From contig NC_088789.1 of assembly GCF_949628265.1 (NCBI RefSeq), forward strand, positions 8,672,886 through 8,736,885: DNA of 64,000 nucleotides. The letters are read 5' to 3'. Below the pieces are notes generated by a model, which was not told the origin of the DNA, did not search any database, and worked only from the letters and a program-made list of their open reading frames with translations. The position numbers were made by a program, and so were the translations under genes. Source of the DNA: Cloeon dipterum (lineage: Eukaryota > Arthropoda > Insecta > Ephemeroptera > Baetidae). This document shows positions 1-13,220 of the stretch, piece after piece (position 1 is the stretch's first letter; every line of letters starts with the position of its first letter).

Positions 1-3000
1 GTAACAAATATCCACTGGTTTTCAATACTCTTCAACTCGTGTGTTTGGAATCGTGAATACATATAAAATCACCCATAATAAAACATGAACGGGGAGTCTT
101 CGCGCGTGAATGCTCGCCGACGAATGCACACTCACATATAAATTACATCCGGCGAGTGTATTTGCCGTATTTGCTTTGGATTATATTTACGCGGAATAAG
201 CTGCAGGCTGGCTCGTAATGCACTCATCGCAATGCACACCCTCGCTGAGCCCGCGGCCAATAATGCGAGGCACTCGCCGCGTAAATCGCGTAATTAATGT
301 GTTTGTCGGAATTGAATGCGATTTACGCGAGGCGTGCGCGAAACGCTAGTGACCTCTGATGCCAATGGATTAAAAGGACAATGACCACACTTTCTCGATA
401 GTTTTAAATGTTTAATTCTATCGAATAATTCAGCTCTTATTGTTTGGTTAAGGAAATCGACGTGCAAACCAAACAGCATTGTTAAAGTTTAAATTAAGAG
501 CGAAATTTTAATATCATTGCCAGTTTCAATGAAACATTTATCGGGGAAACTCCCGAAACTGTTAAAAAGAGTAACTAAACGGATCGCGTGAGGAGTAAGG
601 ATTTTTAAGCCACTTTTATTGTGATATTTACAGAATCAGTTTCCAGATTTTTCACTTGATTGTTCCGGGATAACTTAAACATTCTGAGAAATTACGAGGC
701 TTTATTCCATGTTAAAGAATGTTATTTTATACAACATTACCAATATTGGCCACCCATATTGATGTTTCATGAAACACACAATGAAAGAAAGCCATTTAAT
801 TTTATAGATTCGAAAACTTTCCACATGCAATGTAACTTAATACTGCTTAGCTGATTTTTTTCATTGAAGATTGATGCATTTTAATAAATTATAACAGAGA
901 GAAGGAGTTGAAGAGCGGGCAGTGAGAATAAAGAGCAACGCCTGCCTCATTAATGCTCGCTCAGGCCAGATTGATCTCGCATGGAATTATTCTGTATTGT
1001 GCTGAAGAGAGCAGAAATGAAGAAAACAATACGTTGGCTGCAAATCAATTACAAGCGAGCAAGAGAGAGACCGCCAATTAAGTCATAATAAGAACAAGAT
1101 TTGTGCGCACCGCCACTAGCAGAGACACGCCGATCACGACCCAAGCTAGCGCACCTCGCCACAGTATTATTTATATATTGCAATCAGCATCAGACAGAGG
1201 GGAATACATTATTTGAATAGAGAAATGAGTTGTGAGAATACGCAGGAGTCCAGCCTCTTCAAAAATAACAAGATTTAAACTAAAAAACCTTTAAAAAGTG
1301 AGATTTTCCACTTTCAACTATAATTATTTGATATTGTGGGGCTGATGAAATTTTAAATAAAATTTAGATTGGATGCTAAATTAAAAAAAAACACCAAAGC
1401 AAGCCATCATTGAAACTTCTTATGAGAGAGGCAAATTAAATGTCTGCGTAAAATTTGAAACAAATTTGTAAAACTTAAAATTTTTCTGTTTGTTGTTTTT
1501 TTTTAAAACAATGATGAGAGTTTGTACATCAACGAGGACAAATGTTTGATTTAGATTTTACCTATGAGAAAAATGTACAAGTTTTGGAATGTTTACATAT
1601 TAAAAAATTACAAATGGCTTGTTTGTCTGTGAAACCTGTGATGATGTGCATGGGAAAATTACCTTCCTGCGTTTGACCTAAATGCAAAATATTACATTTT
1701 GACATTTAAATCTCACATCACGGATGCAGGCGCGGAGGATGCGCGCCTCCAAGCACAACTCAGTTTCAGAATAAATCGAGCCGCTTTTTGAAATTATTTA
1801 TTGGTCATTTGCTGTGATTTACCGCCGGGTGTGTTGGCCACGATAAATCACCTCTTTCATCGAACTGGAGTTTCTCTGTACTATCGCGAACATCTGCAGT
1901 CGGTCTCATCTTTCCATGCTCAGAAATCCTCTCATTTGCTGTTGAAGAGAATTCGAAGGCGAATAAGTTTCTCGTTTCCTTGGCGGACGCGAAAATTGTT
2001 TTATTGTAATTGTGGCCCACTCGATTGCATCTGATTATACTGGAAATTGGTCAATGCCGCAGCGCAAAAACCACCGCCATTCAGTGCAGTGTGTCAGTGC
2101 GTGCGTGAGGCGCGGTTTCGTGGGCATTTTCGCGAATTCGCTGCTGACAGCAGAGGAGGAAAGAATAAAAGCGCCCACGCGCTCGGCAATCGCGCATTAA
2201 AAATGCTCCACGGGCACAATGCAATCACGTTACTTTGCTGCCCATACGTCTATGCGAAAGTTGTCACTCTTGAAATGACAACGCGCGCCGGTGACGCGAT
2301 CAAAAATAAATAAAGTGAACGCAAAAGTCGTAAAACTGTTAGCATAAACACTCGGGGACTAGGAACGAACACGCGCCGACCTTTGCTGCTTTTCAAGGGC
2401 CATACATCATACAAAAATGAAGTTGTCAGAAATCAAATAATGTTAACGGGTGCCAGTTGCTGCTTTTTGACTGCTTGAGAATTAAACAAAATGTGTAATA
2501 GATAAATTATCAACTTATAACATTTTATTTAGTGTTTTTACAGCTTTAAATCTCTATGTCAAAAACAAATTGTTTCAAATAAGTCTTATCAGGATTAATT
2601 ATTTTTAAAATTAAAAAGGTAGGCATACCAAAACTTTTAACTCACAATATTTACCTTGTAAAATGTTAAAACTTTTAAAACAAGTGATTTTAAGAGCAAT
2701 TAACGATGATATTAATGAACAAACACTCGATAAGAAGTTTTTACAGCTAATTTCCTTATAAATGGACCGTCTAAGACTTCAATACTGTATATTTCAAAGA
2801 TAAAGAGTACCTCAAGATTTTATGCTTAGTAATAATTCAAAATACATTCAAAGTTTACGGACGAAATTATAAACAGATTCAGCCATAAAACCACAGCAAT
2901 AAGTGAGTCGTTCTTCTCCTTTAATGAAATAACGTTTTTCTTTGCTGATCCAGCTCACCAATTTTCTGAAAATTTGAACAATTTGGTTTATTTTAAACTA

Positions 3001-3919
3001 TATAGTGCTCACAAAATAATTTAATCAAATATTCCATACAGGAAGTAAATGTATTATACATCAAAAGAGACTCCTAGTTTATTATTTGTAAAGTAAAGAA
3101 GTGTGAAATCATTGCATATTTTTTGTATGTATTTGGTAACACGTTTACATCCCATATACATCATAAATCTTTAATAATTCTCCAGTTGAAGTCTACACAG
3201 ACAGCCTTCAAGCGAAATATAAATGGAATTTGTTCGCTTCCCACAGAATAATATGCTGAGTTGATCCTATTTCAGCTAGAAATCAACGCCGCCCTTTTTT
3301 GTTCTCCGCTCTGTGGGCTTTGCACCAGTGGAATAAACAATAATCCTTCTGCTAATCGCGTCGCAATTATCAAGCGCATTCATAATAAATTATATTATGA
3401 TAAATCCCAAGAAAAAGAGCTAGCCTACAAGCAAATCAGGCACACGGCAATAAATTAGCAAATGAGCAAATAAATAAGCACTGCTTTTTATTTACTACGT
3501 GTGTAATTACACTCGCTCGAGACATAGAGTTACGCTTCCAGCAGCACCGTGTTCGCCTCGATTATTACCATTATGAGAATAACGCGACGAGGATTGGACA
3601 CAGGCTCGGCTTTCTAATCTGCATTATATCGCCATTGTGTTTGCAAACACATTTTTACAGCGAAATAAATTAATAAATACGACGAATATGTCGTTTGCTA
3701 CGCTCGCTGGCAATATGTAATTTATTTTTCGCTCCTTGCAAAGTGGATTGAAACTTATGTATAATTATATAGCGCACGAATAATTTAATTCGATTGAAAG
3801 TGTTATTTTTATTGCTGTTATTAATTTACAAAATCTCAAGAAAAATACTATTCAAATTTCTCTCCTTATTTGATATTAACGAATTTTGCATACCCAGCCC
3901 GTTTGCTCGCATTTGAGCA
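1..3919. other. Gene-free A+T-rich stretch
   Basis: No reading frame here resembles a protein I know, and no run of frames can be joined by good splice sites. The longest open frames are 60-90 codons with low-complexity or arginine-rich translations typical of chance. The sequence alternates A+T-rich runs with short patches rich in gcgag, gctcgc and gagaga. It could be intergenic DNA or part of a long intron of a gene outside the window. Confidence 0.6.
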
Positions 3920-3922
3920 TAA

Positions 3923-4146
3923 CCCAATGTCAGTGATGGCAAAAGGAGGTTAATTTAGTGACATAAAATGCTCAAATAACTCAATGGGCTGGGAGGCACA
4001 CCGGCGACAACTCGCCTTTTGCTGGTTTTCGCACCTTCCTCGTGGCTTTAGGGACAAATGATTGGCGTTACAATCAACGATCTTGGCGCGGGGAGGCGAA
4101 ATGATGGTGTCATTGGGCCCACGCTCCTCTGCGGCCACTCAGGGGA
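3923..4146 (+). repeat. Dispersed repeat, copy R1
   Basis: About 220 bp that aligns by eye with the reverse complement of 15,565-15,830 (R2) and with 37,344-37,556 (R3). All three begin at caatgtcag and share ctcaaata, ctgggag, a block around tttcgcac, and a G-rich block of the form gcgggg. In R1 an A-box-like string (3,976-3,989) and a B-box-like string (4,022-4,035) are 46 bases apart, the spacing of tRNA-type RNA polymerase III promoters. I infer a short interspersed element. Homology begins about 50 bases before the A-box, so it is not a textbook tRNA-SINE. The minus-strand frame inside (3,950-4,138) is taken to be chance. Confidence 0.6.
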
Positions 4147-7100
4147 GTGCGTACTTTGTCAGAATAGAAATTATCTGAAAAGAGAAATGGAATTCGTCCG
4201 GAAATGAATTAGTGATTATAGGAGATTGTCTGAAAATTTGAATTTGAATCTGAACGAAACAACAAACAACAGATGATACTTGGTGACTGAAAGCAATTCT
4301 ACTGAAGATGACAAATTCTACATGGGAAACCTACGGCACAAACCAGGAGCAGGTTGTGTTCTTTGATGAGCTGTCAAAGAGTACATACAATGTTGGCACA
4401 TTTGATACCAGATTCAAGTGTTCCCTAAGAACACCAGCGATTGGGCAACTTTAGACAGTACAATTTCGTGACGGAGACAGCGTAAAAACTCTAAAATTTG
4501 GATTTCGCTCATTGATTATTTGTTTTTTCCTGCTCTACTCTCCTCAAAAAGTTACTAATTGTATTTTGAAGCATTTCGCTTCCTCAAGTTTAAAGTACTT
4601 CATAGAAACACTTACCTTAAAGTGCTCATTACTGACTTTGCAACTGGATAGCGGAAGGCTCTGAAGGCTACATTACCAACAGTTAAGCTGTTAGGTCAGT
4701 ATTTTCATGTTTCACAAGGTAATTCGCCAATTTTTAACACATTATATGTGTGTTAACAAGGATGCTTTTTAATGCTCCAAGCCATTTATAACCGAGTGAC
4801 AGCAGTAGGCCTGACCGTTCAATATTGGGAGAATTTGGACCTAGGGAGTCTTCATAAGCAGTGTGTCTCAGCTTTCTTTACGTTTTCGGGCGAATTCCGA
4901 TTTTCCGGACAATTTACGATTTGATTGAATACTTTTTTCGTTTCGGACAAAGCGCAGTCATTTTGACAATTTTTATACTTTTATCATAAAAACTACTGGG
5001 AAGAGATAATTTGTAATAAACAAATTTTTTGCTAAGAAATGCAACACATAAATGGAGGCACGATCTGTCAATCACGAGAATTTTAATGGTGTGAATCAAT
5101 CTGAGAAAGCTTATGATTTTTATCATATTGGAATGAGCAAGTCATCAAATATAGGTTGTCGCTCCTTGAGTGTCAATCCGCTTTAGTACGGATCGAATAA
5201 ACAAACAGCGATTGTGAGCGCGTGCAAATTAATGCTCACCACCTCCGTAATAAATTGTGCAGAAAACGATCATTTTGAAACGCGTGCTTACTCGCTCTTC
5301 TAGTTTTAATAGACTCGCTGCCCGAAGGAGATGCTGGATAAAACACAAGCGGGCGAATACAAGGCGTGCGGCGGCGAGTCACTTAATACTCCATAAATTT
5401 CAATTATTGTGCGCGCTGATCATTTGCATAATCCGACCGACTCTTTCTCTCAGCTCTCTTCGCCTTATATACACCTCTAATGCTATTCTCGCTGGCGCGC
5501 GCATAATTGGTGTTCGTCATATTTGAATACCCGCGCGCGTGTATCTTTGTGAAATCACGTCTCGCGCATAATTATATATACGCATACGCAGCAATAATAC
5601 TTCTTGGTTATTAGGAAAACAAGAAAAGCCGATCCGAGGGACAAAGCGATCGATCAAGAGACAAACAATGAGCGCCATTGTTACACGCAAATTGCTCGTT
5701 GATTCCGGATTTGCATAATTACATTGATTACCGCACTCACAATCACATCTGCATTTTATTTCATTTTGCAATGAGATTACAATTAAATAATAGTTCCTTT
5801 TTTCCTGGAAAGCACTCATTTATTGGTTTATTCTTGCTGAATAGTTAATAGGGTGAGTAAAAACAAATAAATAAAGGAAAGCTAGTATACAAGGTAGAGC
5901 AGAGCTAGCAAACAAAACACTGCAAAAACGATCGATTGAGCACTGAGCAGCAAATTTCAATCTATGAAAACTGGAAATAAAATGCTCTCCCAAAGATCTT
6001 TTTGATTCAGTGAATATTTATTGGAAGATGTGGATAACACGCCACTTTTATTAATAATATTTTATTCTTCTGGTTATAATCAGCGAGTTCTAGTGCTTAC
6101 TTTATTGCTGGCAAAACATTCATAAATTCACGTGTTTTGCTTGAAATGACTGAGGATCTATGATTATCGTGCCAAAATACCATGAAATCCCAGCGGTATA
6201 GTATAATAAATATCATTTCGCGATAATTTATTAGTTTGTCTTTGCTGATTTCACTTAAAAAAAGGAAATGTCAGCTGTCAGCGATAAATTAGCGGGCGAA
6301 TTTGAAATACTACCTCACGCTTGTGTGTATGCGTGCTGCAATAAAATAAATAGAGGCTTTTTATCTCCATATAAGCCAATATTGCAGCGGCGAAACCACG
6401 CGAGAGTGCAACAGAGAGTCGTAATTCAAAACGCCGTCAGGGTCGTCGCCTTTAATGCACTATTTTAATATTAAATTATTATAATCGATCACGCAGCATC
6501 TCTCTCTTTCTCCCTCGTTGGAGCAGCTGTGCATGTTATATCTGGATGCATTTATCAAAATTATTTGTCAAGTGCCCGTTGGGCCAACCAAAGAGGATTT
6601 GGTCAGTGGTTGCGGAATTCTCCTCTGTAGTCAGAAAGTGTTTGATCGTTTTTAATGTCATTTGAGCTAGAGAGCTAGATGAAATTCAAAATTTGGAAAG
6701 CAGCACGACCTTTCATGCACCCACTGTAAATAACATTTTTACAAATTTTAGACAAAAAGTTAAATCATAATGCTGGTAATGCTCCTGAAAGTCTAATTTA
6801 TTAAAAGCTCTTTTGAATCCTTTTAATCATAAGGGTGAAATCTAAAAAATGACGTCCTCGACCGACCATCAATGCATTTAACAATATTTTTTATCGTAAT
6901 GTGCGTACACGGCCACTTTAAATAAACGAGTACCAGCCGCGTTGATAATTTTTCACCTTTTTATCCATTGAATTTCTGAGAGTGCAATCTAATTTTTTCA
7001 CGCCGCGGGCGGCCCGCCGTTCGAGATCGCCCCTTCCTGCATTACTCGCTCTCAAGTGAGCGTGTATGAAAAGGCACTTTTTTCTTTTTATATTTTCCAC

Positions 7101-10100
7101 GGCAACGGCAGCTCCAGCAGCAGCACCACACACGCAGACACGCCTCTTTAGTTCCTCGCGCCCAACACGCCAAAACGCTTTAATATTATTGTTTTTATCT
7201 GGTTGTCGCATCTCGCGGGACCACCTCGAGAGCTGCTGGAGAACGATTGTGGAGCGTGGACCTTATCTGCGAGAAGGAGAACGCACGGGTTTGATCACAC
7301 GCTGCATAAAGACCTTCCATTTCTCTGCAACAAATGGATGGAATTTTCAGATTCACTTCAACCTGATGAAAAGCAAATTTTGACACCTGAATTTTTTCAT
7401 AGACTATATTTAAAATATGTTCTAGCAAATTTCCCCATAATGTGATGGTTTTGAACTCATGAAACCAAAAACAAATGAAATTGAAAATAATTTTGAAGAT
7501 GACTTCCATTGTAGCAGTTTTTGTTTACACTGGTTAACACGAAAGATTGAATCGAGTATGGCAGAAGTAAGTTTTTCATCGCCATGCAATTTTCTCCGAT
7601 CTGTCACCTTGAAAAAGCATCAAAACTGTCACGTATTTAGTTGCTGCTGGTGCAGACAATTGATTTAGAGTGTGCTCGAAGCCAATTTAGCTCAATTTGA
7701 TTTTCGTGAAGACAAAAAGCAGTTTTGTGCCAAGAAGAAAAGCAGAATGCTGCTCTGGCGGCGCTCGAATACAACGCACACACAGCGCGAGTGCAGAAAA
7801 AGCGAGGAAAGAGCCAGCTGAGAGAGCGAAAGAGTTGATTTATTCTCGCCGCTTGAGCAGCAGCCAGCATGTGCAATAATTAAACTCTGCAGTTATTTAT
7901 ACGAAAGAGCATGTTGTCGGCATTTCTCAAAATTTTTTCGCCACGCACGACGAGCTAGGGCATCTCTCAAGAGCAAAAAGGCAACATCAGGCAGACACGC
8001 CACGGCAAGGGCAGCAGCTGAATAAAGGCAAAAGCATCACGGGCTCGTTTCCTTGCTCGAATCAAGAATTAAAGTCGATACCTTCACTTTCGCCGATTTT
8101 GCTTTGCATCATGGCATCTAGTATGATCATTAACTTTTAGCCTATATATCTGTAGAAAACATTTTTGTCTACTTTTTGCAAGGAGATTATCCGGAAATGA
8201 ATCACCTCTATATACCTACTTCTGATTTAGCATTGTTTAATAATCACGTTTTTAAAGATGAAATCTTAGCTCTCCTTGTAAATCAAAATTAAAACAAAAA
8301 TAAGTTTAAAAAATTAAATCTATTAAGGAAAATCTTTTGTTGGTCTGGCAGCCTTCTTTAAAAAATACATAAATATAAAATTGAAAGTTGAAGTCTCTTT
8401 TGGTTCGTGCGCGGTTGCCACCTTGCAGGTGATTTGCGTGCGAATCTGGTTGAAAGGGTCGTGTTTTACATGCAACGTGCACGTCGCTTGATTATTTCAT
8501 GCCAGACTGCGCGCCAGATTACCATTATTATTACCGCAGGCGAAATAATACATCGATATTGATCTTTTGGCAAACTCGCTGAGAGATTTTGCGATTCCTC
8601 TTCACTCTCAACACCAAACTCCAACAACGCTTCTTGGCTCATTCACTCAGCCAACGTAAGAATTATACATCACTCCTTAAACTACCATTACACGAATAGC
8701 TTTATTTTGCAATTCAATTTGACTGTCAACATTTTCTGTTTCTTCACTGGGAATTAATAAACTATTCGCGTGCCGAAAACTAAAAGTCAGGACGAAAATT
8801 CCTGAAAATTGGAAAATTATACAGGCAAAGAAATTTAATTGACAAATTTTTAAATAGATATAAAACAGCAATAGCAAAACTAGAAAATGTATTTTTTAAA
8901 CTTAATCATCTTAATAAAAAATGAGGGGATTTTAAATTATATTTTTTTTATAATGGCTACTCCAAAATGCCGCAAATCAATTCAAATTTGTACATAGATT
9001 TGTACAATTGATAAATGTTGCATTTGAAAATTTGATACCACATAGTTTACAGCTGAAGATAGTCGTATCAACGATGAAAAAATTTTACTTTATATAGACA
9101 TTCTAATGTCTTGATCATTAATTTAACAGGTTCTTGCAGTCGTTCCGAACGAAACAATGAGAGGAATTTCATATCCAATCGATTTTTAAAAATAATACAA
9201 AGGCATGATTTCTAAAGTTTTCAAATATTTTAATTGAATAAAAGCTACATGGTAGAAACCTAAACCATCTCCAACTTCTCTGCCCACAATGATTATACAC
9301 ACACCACATTGTTGATGCAGACCACGCTCCATTTAATGCATATCTACACGATTCGCGCGCATCGACTTATGTGAAGGGAACCACGCTCTCGCACCTGCTC
9401 ATAAATGGTCAACCCCAGCGTCGGCCAATTATTAGCGCATTCAAGTGCGAAAATTTTTCCTCTGCCTGGTTTATTTACTCGGAAACCCCTGGGTGGTCTT
9501 GATGAAAGTTTGGTTCATAGCGAAAGTGTGACAGTTTATAATCTGGAACAACATTATCCCTTGAAAAAAGTTGAACTGTATTATAGTGTTAATAGTGGAA
9601 AAATGTCACTCTGTCAACAGTCAACGTATCGGAAACTGGATGGAAAATTACAGAAAACTTGTTGTTAAATTTTTATTAATAAATGAAAGGTTTTGAACGC
9701 TTTCACAATAAAATTTTGTAATATTGCTAATTAAAAATATGCGATTTTGTTTCAAGAAATTCACTAATCACTACCATTATACAATCAGAACGGGTAATTA
9801 TTGCTTTGTAGAGATGGGAGGGGCGTCATAGCAATAAGTCATTTATTCTAATGATCTGCACGGCTATTAATTTATCGGATAAAGCAATAACTTCCAATCT
9901 ACATCATAATGGGTGTTGAATGTTGTTGTTGTTTTGTTGTTGTGAATGTGTCTTTGGCAGGTCTTTGGTAACCTTGACGTAATACACACAGTTCAAAGGA
10001 GATAAGCGCAGGAGTGTGTTTCCAATAATCCATCGTGGCAGCCAGCACATTCACATGCGTGCGTATCGGTTCGATTTGATGTTTTGTGTCGCACTTGCAC

Positions 10101-13100
10101 ACTTTGTTGGCTGACACACACTCACGCGCCCGAGGTGCATGGGATCTCTCTGCCTTGAAAGTGAAACAATCGGCATTGTCAAACCGCACAAAAATGATTG
10201 GGAGCAGAAAAGAACACTGCCTTGAGTGTGCTCATGACACGCATTTCAGTCTTCTCGCTTTCGTAAGATGAGAGGCACTATTTGAGATAAAAATGAAGAA
10301 CATTTTCCGTCATACATATAATACGACTTATACACGGTGGCCTACTTTTTCTTTTGAATGGAAATGATCTTCTGTATCAAGTTTGTTTTCAAATTCTAAT
10401 TAAAGACAACTTCATATTCCAACGGAAGGATCGCGGCACAAAATAGAAAAGTCGCGTTTCCTGCTTTGGATTTAATGCATAAAAGAGGGTACAAACGAGG
10501 CAGCTGCATCTTGTGCTTTCACTTCCTCATGAAGCGGCGATTTTTTCTCGTTCATCAGCATCTGCATCCCTCACGAGCGCGAGGGGTAAAAAGGAAGTAG
10601 CCGCCTCCCTGCTTTTATTAATATCACCCAGGGATGCTGCAGTCCTTAAAAATAGACGTGCTCTCTCGCTGGAGGAAACGGCTGACGCGACAATAAAGTG
10701 CAAAGATGAAAGACTAGTTCGTGTTCAATCGCGACTCTGATGAAAATGCACCAGAGGCTGAGCTGCAGAGGACACCGTCAAAATTAGATTTTTGTCATAT
10801 AAATAGCTCATTGATATACATGTATCCTTATTCCCCATAATTTCTCGGGTCCTTGCTATTCTCAATTTCATTGGTCTCTCTCTCTTCATTGCACTTTCAA
10901 GATATATTCATATGTAATTTATTAGAGAGCAGGCTAAGAGGAACGTTTTAAGAATTTATGCTAGTTGTTCGTGCTCTTAGAACATTAACAAAGGTGTGGC
11001 AGTTTCCTGATCTGAAATCAGTTTTGAATCACCTAGGGTGGTGTCAAAACCGATTCGAATTCACTTTAAAAGTGAATAATAAAGATAAATCTTCAAACCA
11101 AATCTACGCTTGAAAAGGGATAGCGTGAAAGGGTTGCTTCCTATCTCGTCGGCAGTAAAAAACTTGCTGCGTTGAGAAAATCAAAGGAACGAGAACATCT
11201 GCCTCTGCCCCACAGCATTATTTCAAAGCCAGATTTGCATCTCAAGGGTTGTATGAATCTTTTCTCTCAGAGCTAGAAAAAACGATCAGTTTATTCTGCC
11301 TGGAAATTTTTATGCAATGAAGAATTATTTTTTTTTCAAAATTATTTCGAATAAAAAATAAAAATAAATTTTTTAGTTTATTCCCCTTTCATTCCATACT
11401 TTTCTTAAATTATTTTATATAAATAGTCACAGATATGGTGGAAATGAGTGTCCAGCTGCGGGCGCTCCTCAGGTGCGCAGATTAACCCTTTTTATCAAGC
11501 CCGCAGCTGCCAATAGCTGCTGATTGTAGAAAAAGTGAAGCAATCGTGCTCGCCGAATTTCTTCCGTTGATTCCAAAAGGGCTGCAGCTGTTGCTCGGCG
11601 GCATGCGGGCTACTTCCCTCGCTTTGCTGCTATGCGTGTGTTATTTTCTGGATGATACTGATAACGGGGGAGAATATGGCACGCGACAAACCATCCATAA
11701 CAATGATTGCAGCAGGAAAGGGCGGCTGCACCCACACCCTCTGGCCACCTGGCTCTTCAGTAGAAGCGTTAAATTAGCACGACTGACATAAGGCACGCGC
11801 CCAGAGAAATAAGCAGTGTGTCCCTAGCTAATTGAAAAAAATAAGAGTGCGCTACTCAAACTCGTTACAACGAAGCATCTGGGCTTCTTTTATTCGTTGC
11901 AGAAAATGTGTTAGAGTTTAAACGTCATTGAGAACAAAATTTTCAATCGAGCTTGGGTTGGTTGTATTCTTAATAGGAAAATGATTATCAAGACTTCGCA
12001 TCCTCGATGGTATCACAGTTTTTATTTTTAATTAACTCACGACCAGATTCGGCGAATCCAGTTCACCCCGTTTCATGAGTATATCACTGCCGGCTGCACA
12101 AGACAAAAAAGTGTTTGTGTTTAGATATAAAGTTAGTATCGGTTCACAAATCAAAACATTTAAATAATCATATAACTGTACTTTAAACGAGTGCTCAGTG
12201 GCCCTAAGTTAAATGTTACTCATCAAATTTCTTATAACCATTTACATTTGAACAGACAGTAAACACGGATACAAGTGAAACAGTTTAAACAGCAATTTAA
12301 CACAATAACTGAGTGCATGATGACTTCACAGAATTAGCTTTTTGCAGTAATTGAAAGCCACGATTCGAATCACGATTATTTTTGTGCAAGCTGTTGGCAC
12401 CTGTTGCTTCTTATTGCCCTGATTGCCAGCAACAAAGAACTGCAGCTTTTTAGCATGTCGCTAAATGAGTCGAAAAAGATAGCGGGTCGATCGTGTATTA
12501 CAGCTGCAACCAGAATTGGAAGAGAACAGAGAGAAAAACTGCCGTTTAGCACTTGTCTCGCTGGGTAATCGAGTTGAGTGCTTTATTGAAACGCCTCCGC
12601 TCTGTGCACAAATACGAAAGACCAAAACAACAACCAGCCGTTATGTAATTGATTTTCCACTGTACCTACATTCAATTTTTTTGACTGACAAGTGTTTGAA
12701 CTTACAAAGCCAACAGCTATCTCCGCGGCTTGAGAATTAGCTGATCGAACGTTTTGAATCGTTCTTGAGAAAAGGTTAATGTTTGAATAAGTTGGTCTTA
12801 TCACAATGCAAATTAAAATTTGACTTCATGCTCGTTGTAGTCGAAAATTTTAATTTTTCTCTACGTGTTTCGGCGATCACACAGATCAAAATTGTCGACT
12901 ACAATGAGGAAAGAATAAAATTTTTTGTAATTATATTCTAATCAATACTTTTGAAAACCACTCATGGTCTGCTTGCAAACTCAAGTTCAGATTTTCGTAG
13001 AAAAGTGTTCCGAATCAAATACTAAACCAAAATTATAGGTATTACAACAAAAGACATTCTATTTTTTATTTAGATTGCATTGTATGAAGCATTTTGAAAA
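4147..13100. other. Gene-free stretch with scattered purine runs
   Basis: No recognisable gene. A 48-codon open frame at 4,308-4,454 has a balanced, protein-like composition but no recognisable family and no neighbouring exon. Short GAGA-type runs occur, for example near 7,800, and A+T-rich tracts fill most of the rest. Local C+G-rich patches at about 7,000-7,270, 10,500-10,700 and 11,450-11,800 might be regulatory, but the sequence alone does not show this. Confidence 0.5.
12831..12908. repeat. Imperfect inverted repeat with 21-nt arms
   Basis: The left arm at 12,831-12,851 and right arm at 12,888-12,908 are reverse complements at 19 of 21 positions, separated by a 36-base loop. Weaker complementarity continues outward for nearly 20 bases. 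The RNA of either strand could form a hairpin of pre-miRNA size, or this may be the remnant of a foldback element. I do not recognise either arm as a known microRNA. Confidence 0.55.
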
Positions 13101-13103
13101 GGG

Positions 13104-13220
13104 ATTGGTCAAGTGTATAAAGAGAGACCGCCGCACGTGTGCTTCTTGGAGCCAGTTTGGCTGACAAAGGATCAACGTAAACAATGGGAGTGCTAGGTCG
13201 ACGACATTTTTGATCAAGAG
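13104..13220 (+). promoter_or_regulatory. Candidate orphan promoter and first exon
   Basis: Reading 5' to 3' there is an inverted CCAAT box (attgg, 13,104-13,108), a TATA box (tataaag, 13,116-13,122), an initiator-like gccagttt about 35 bases downstream, an ATG in good context (acaatgg, ATG at 13,184-13,186) opening a 9-codon frame that ends at 13,213, and then a splice-donor-like agagtgagt with GT at 13,220-13,221. This order fits a promoter plus a short first exon carrying an upstream ORF. No downstream exon can be identified. Each element alone is common by chance. Confidence 0.3.

Noticed and set aside
11789..11799. taaggcacgcg, identical to the first 11 bases of mature miR-124
   Set aside because: The match stops after 11 bases, the following sequence differs, and no hairpin arm is visible nearby.
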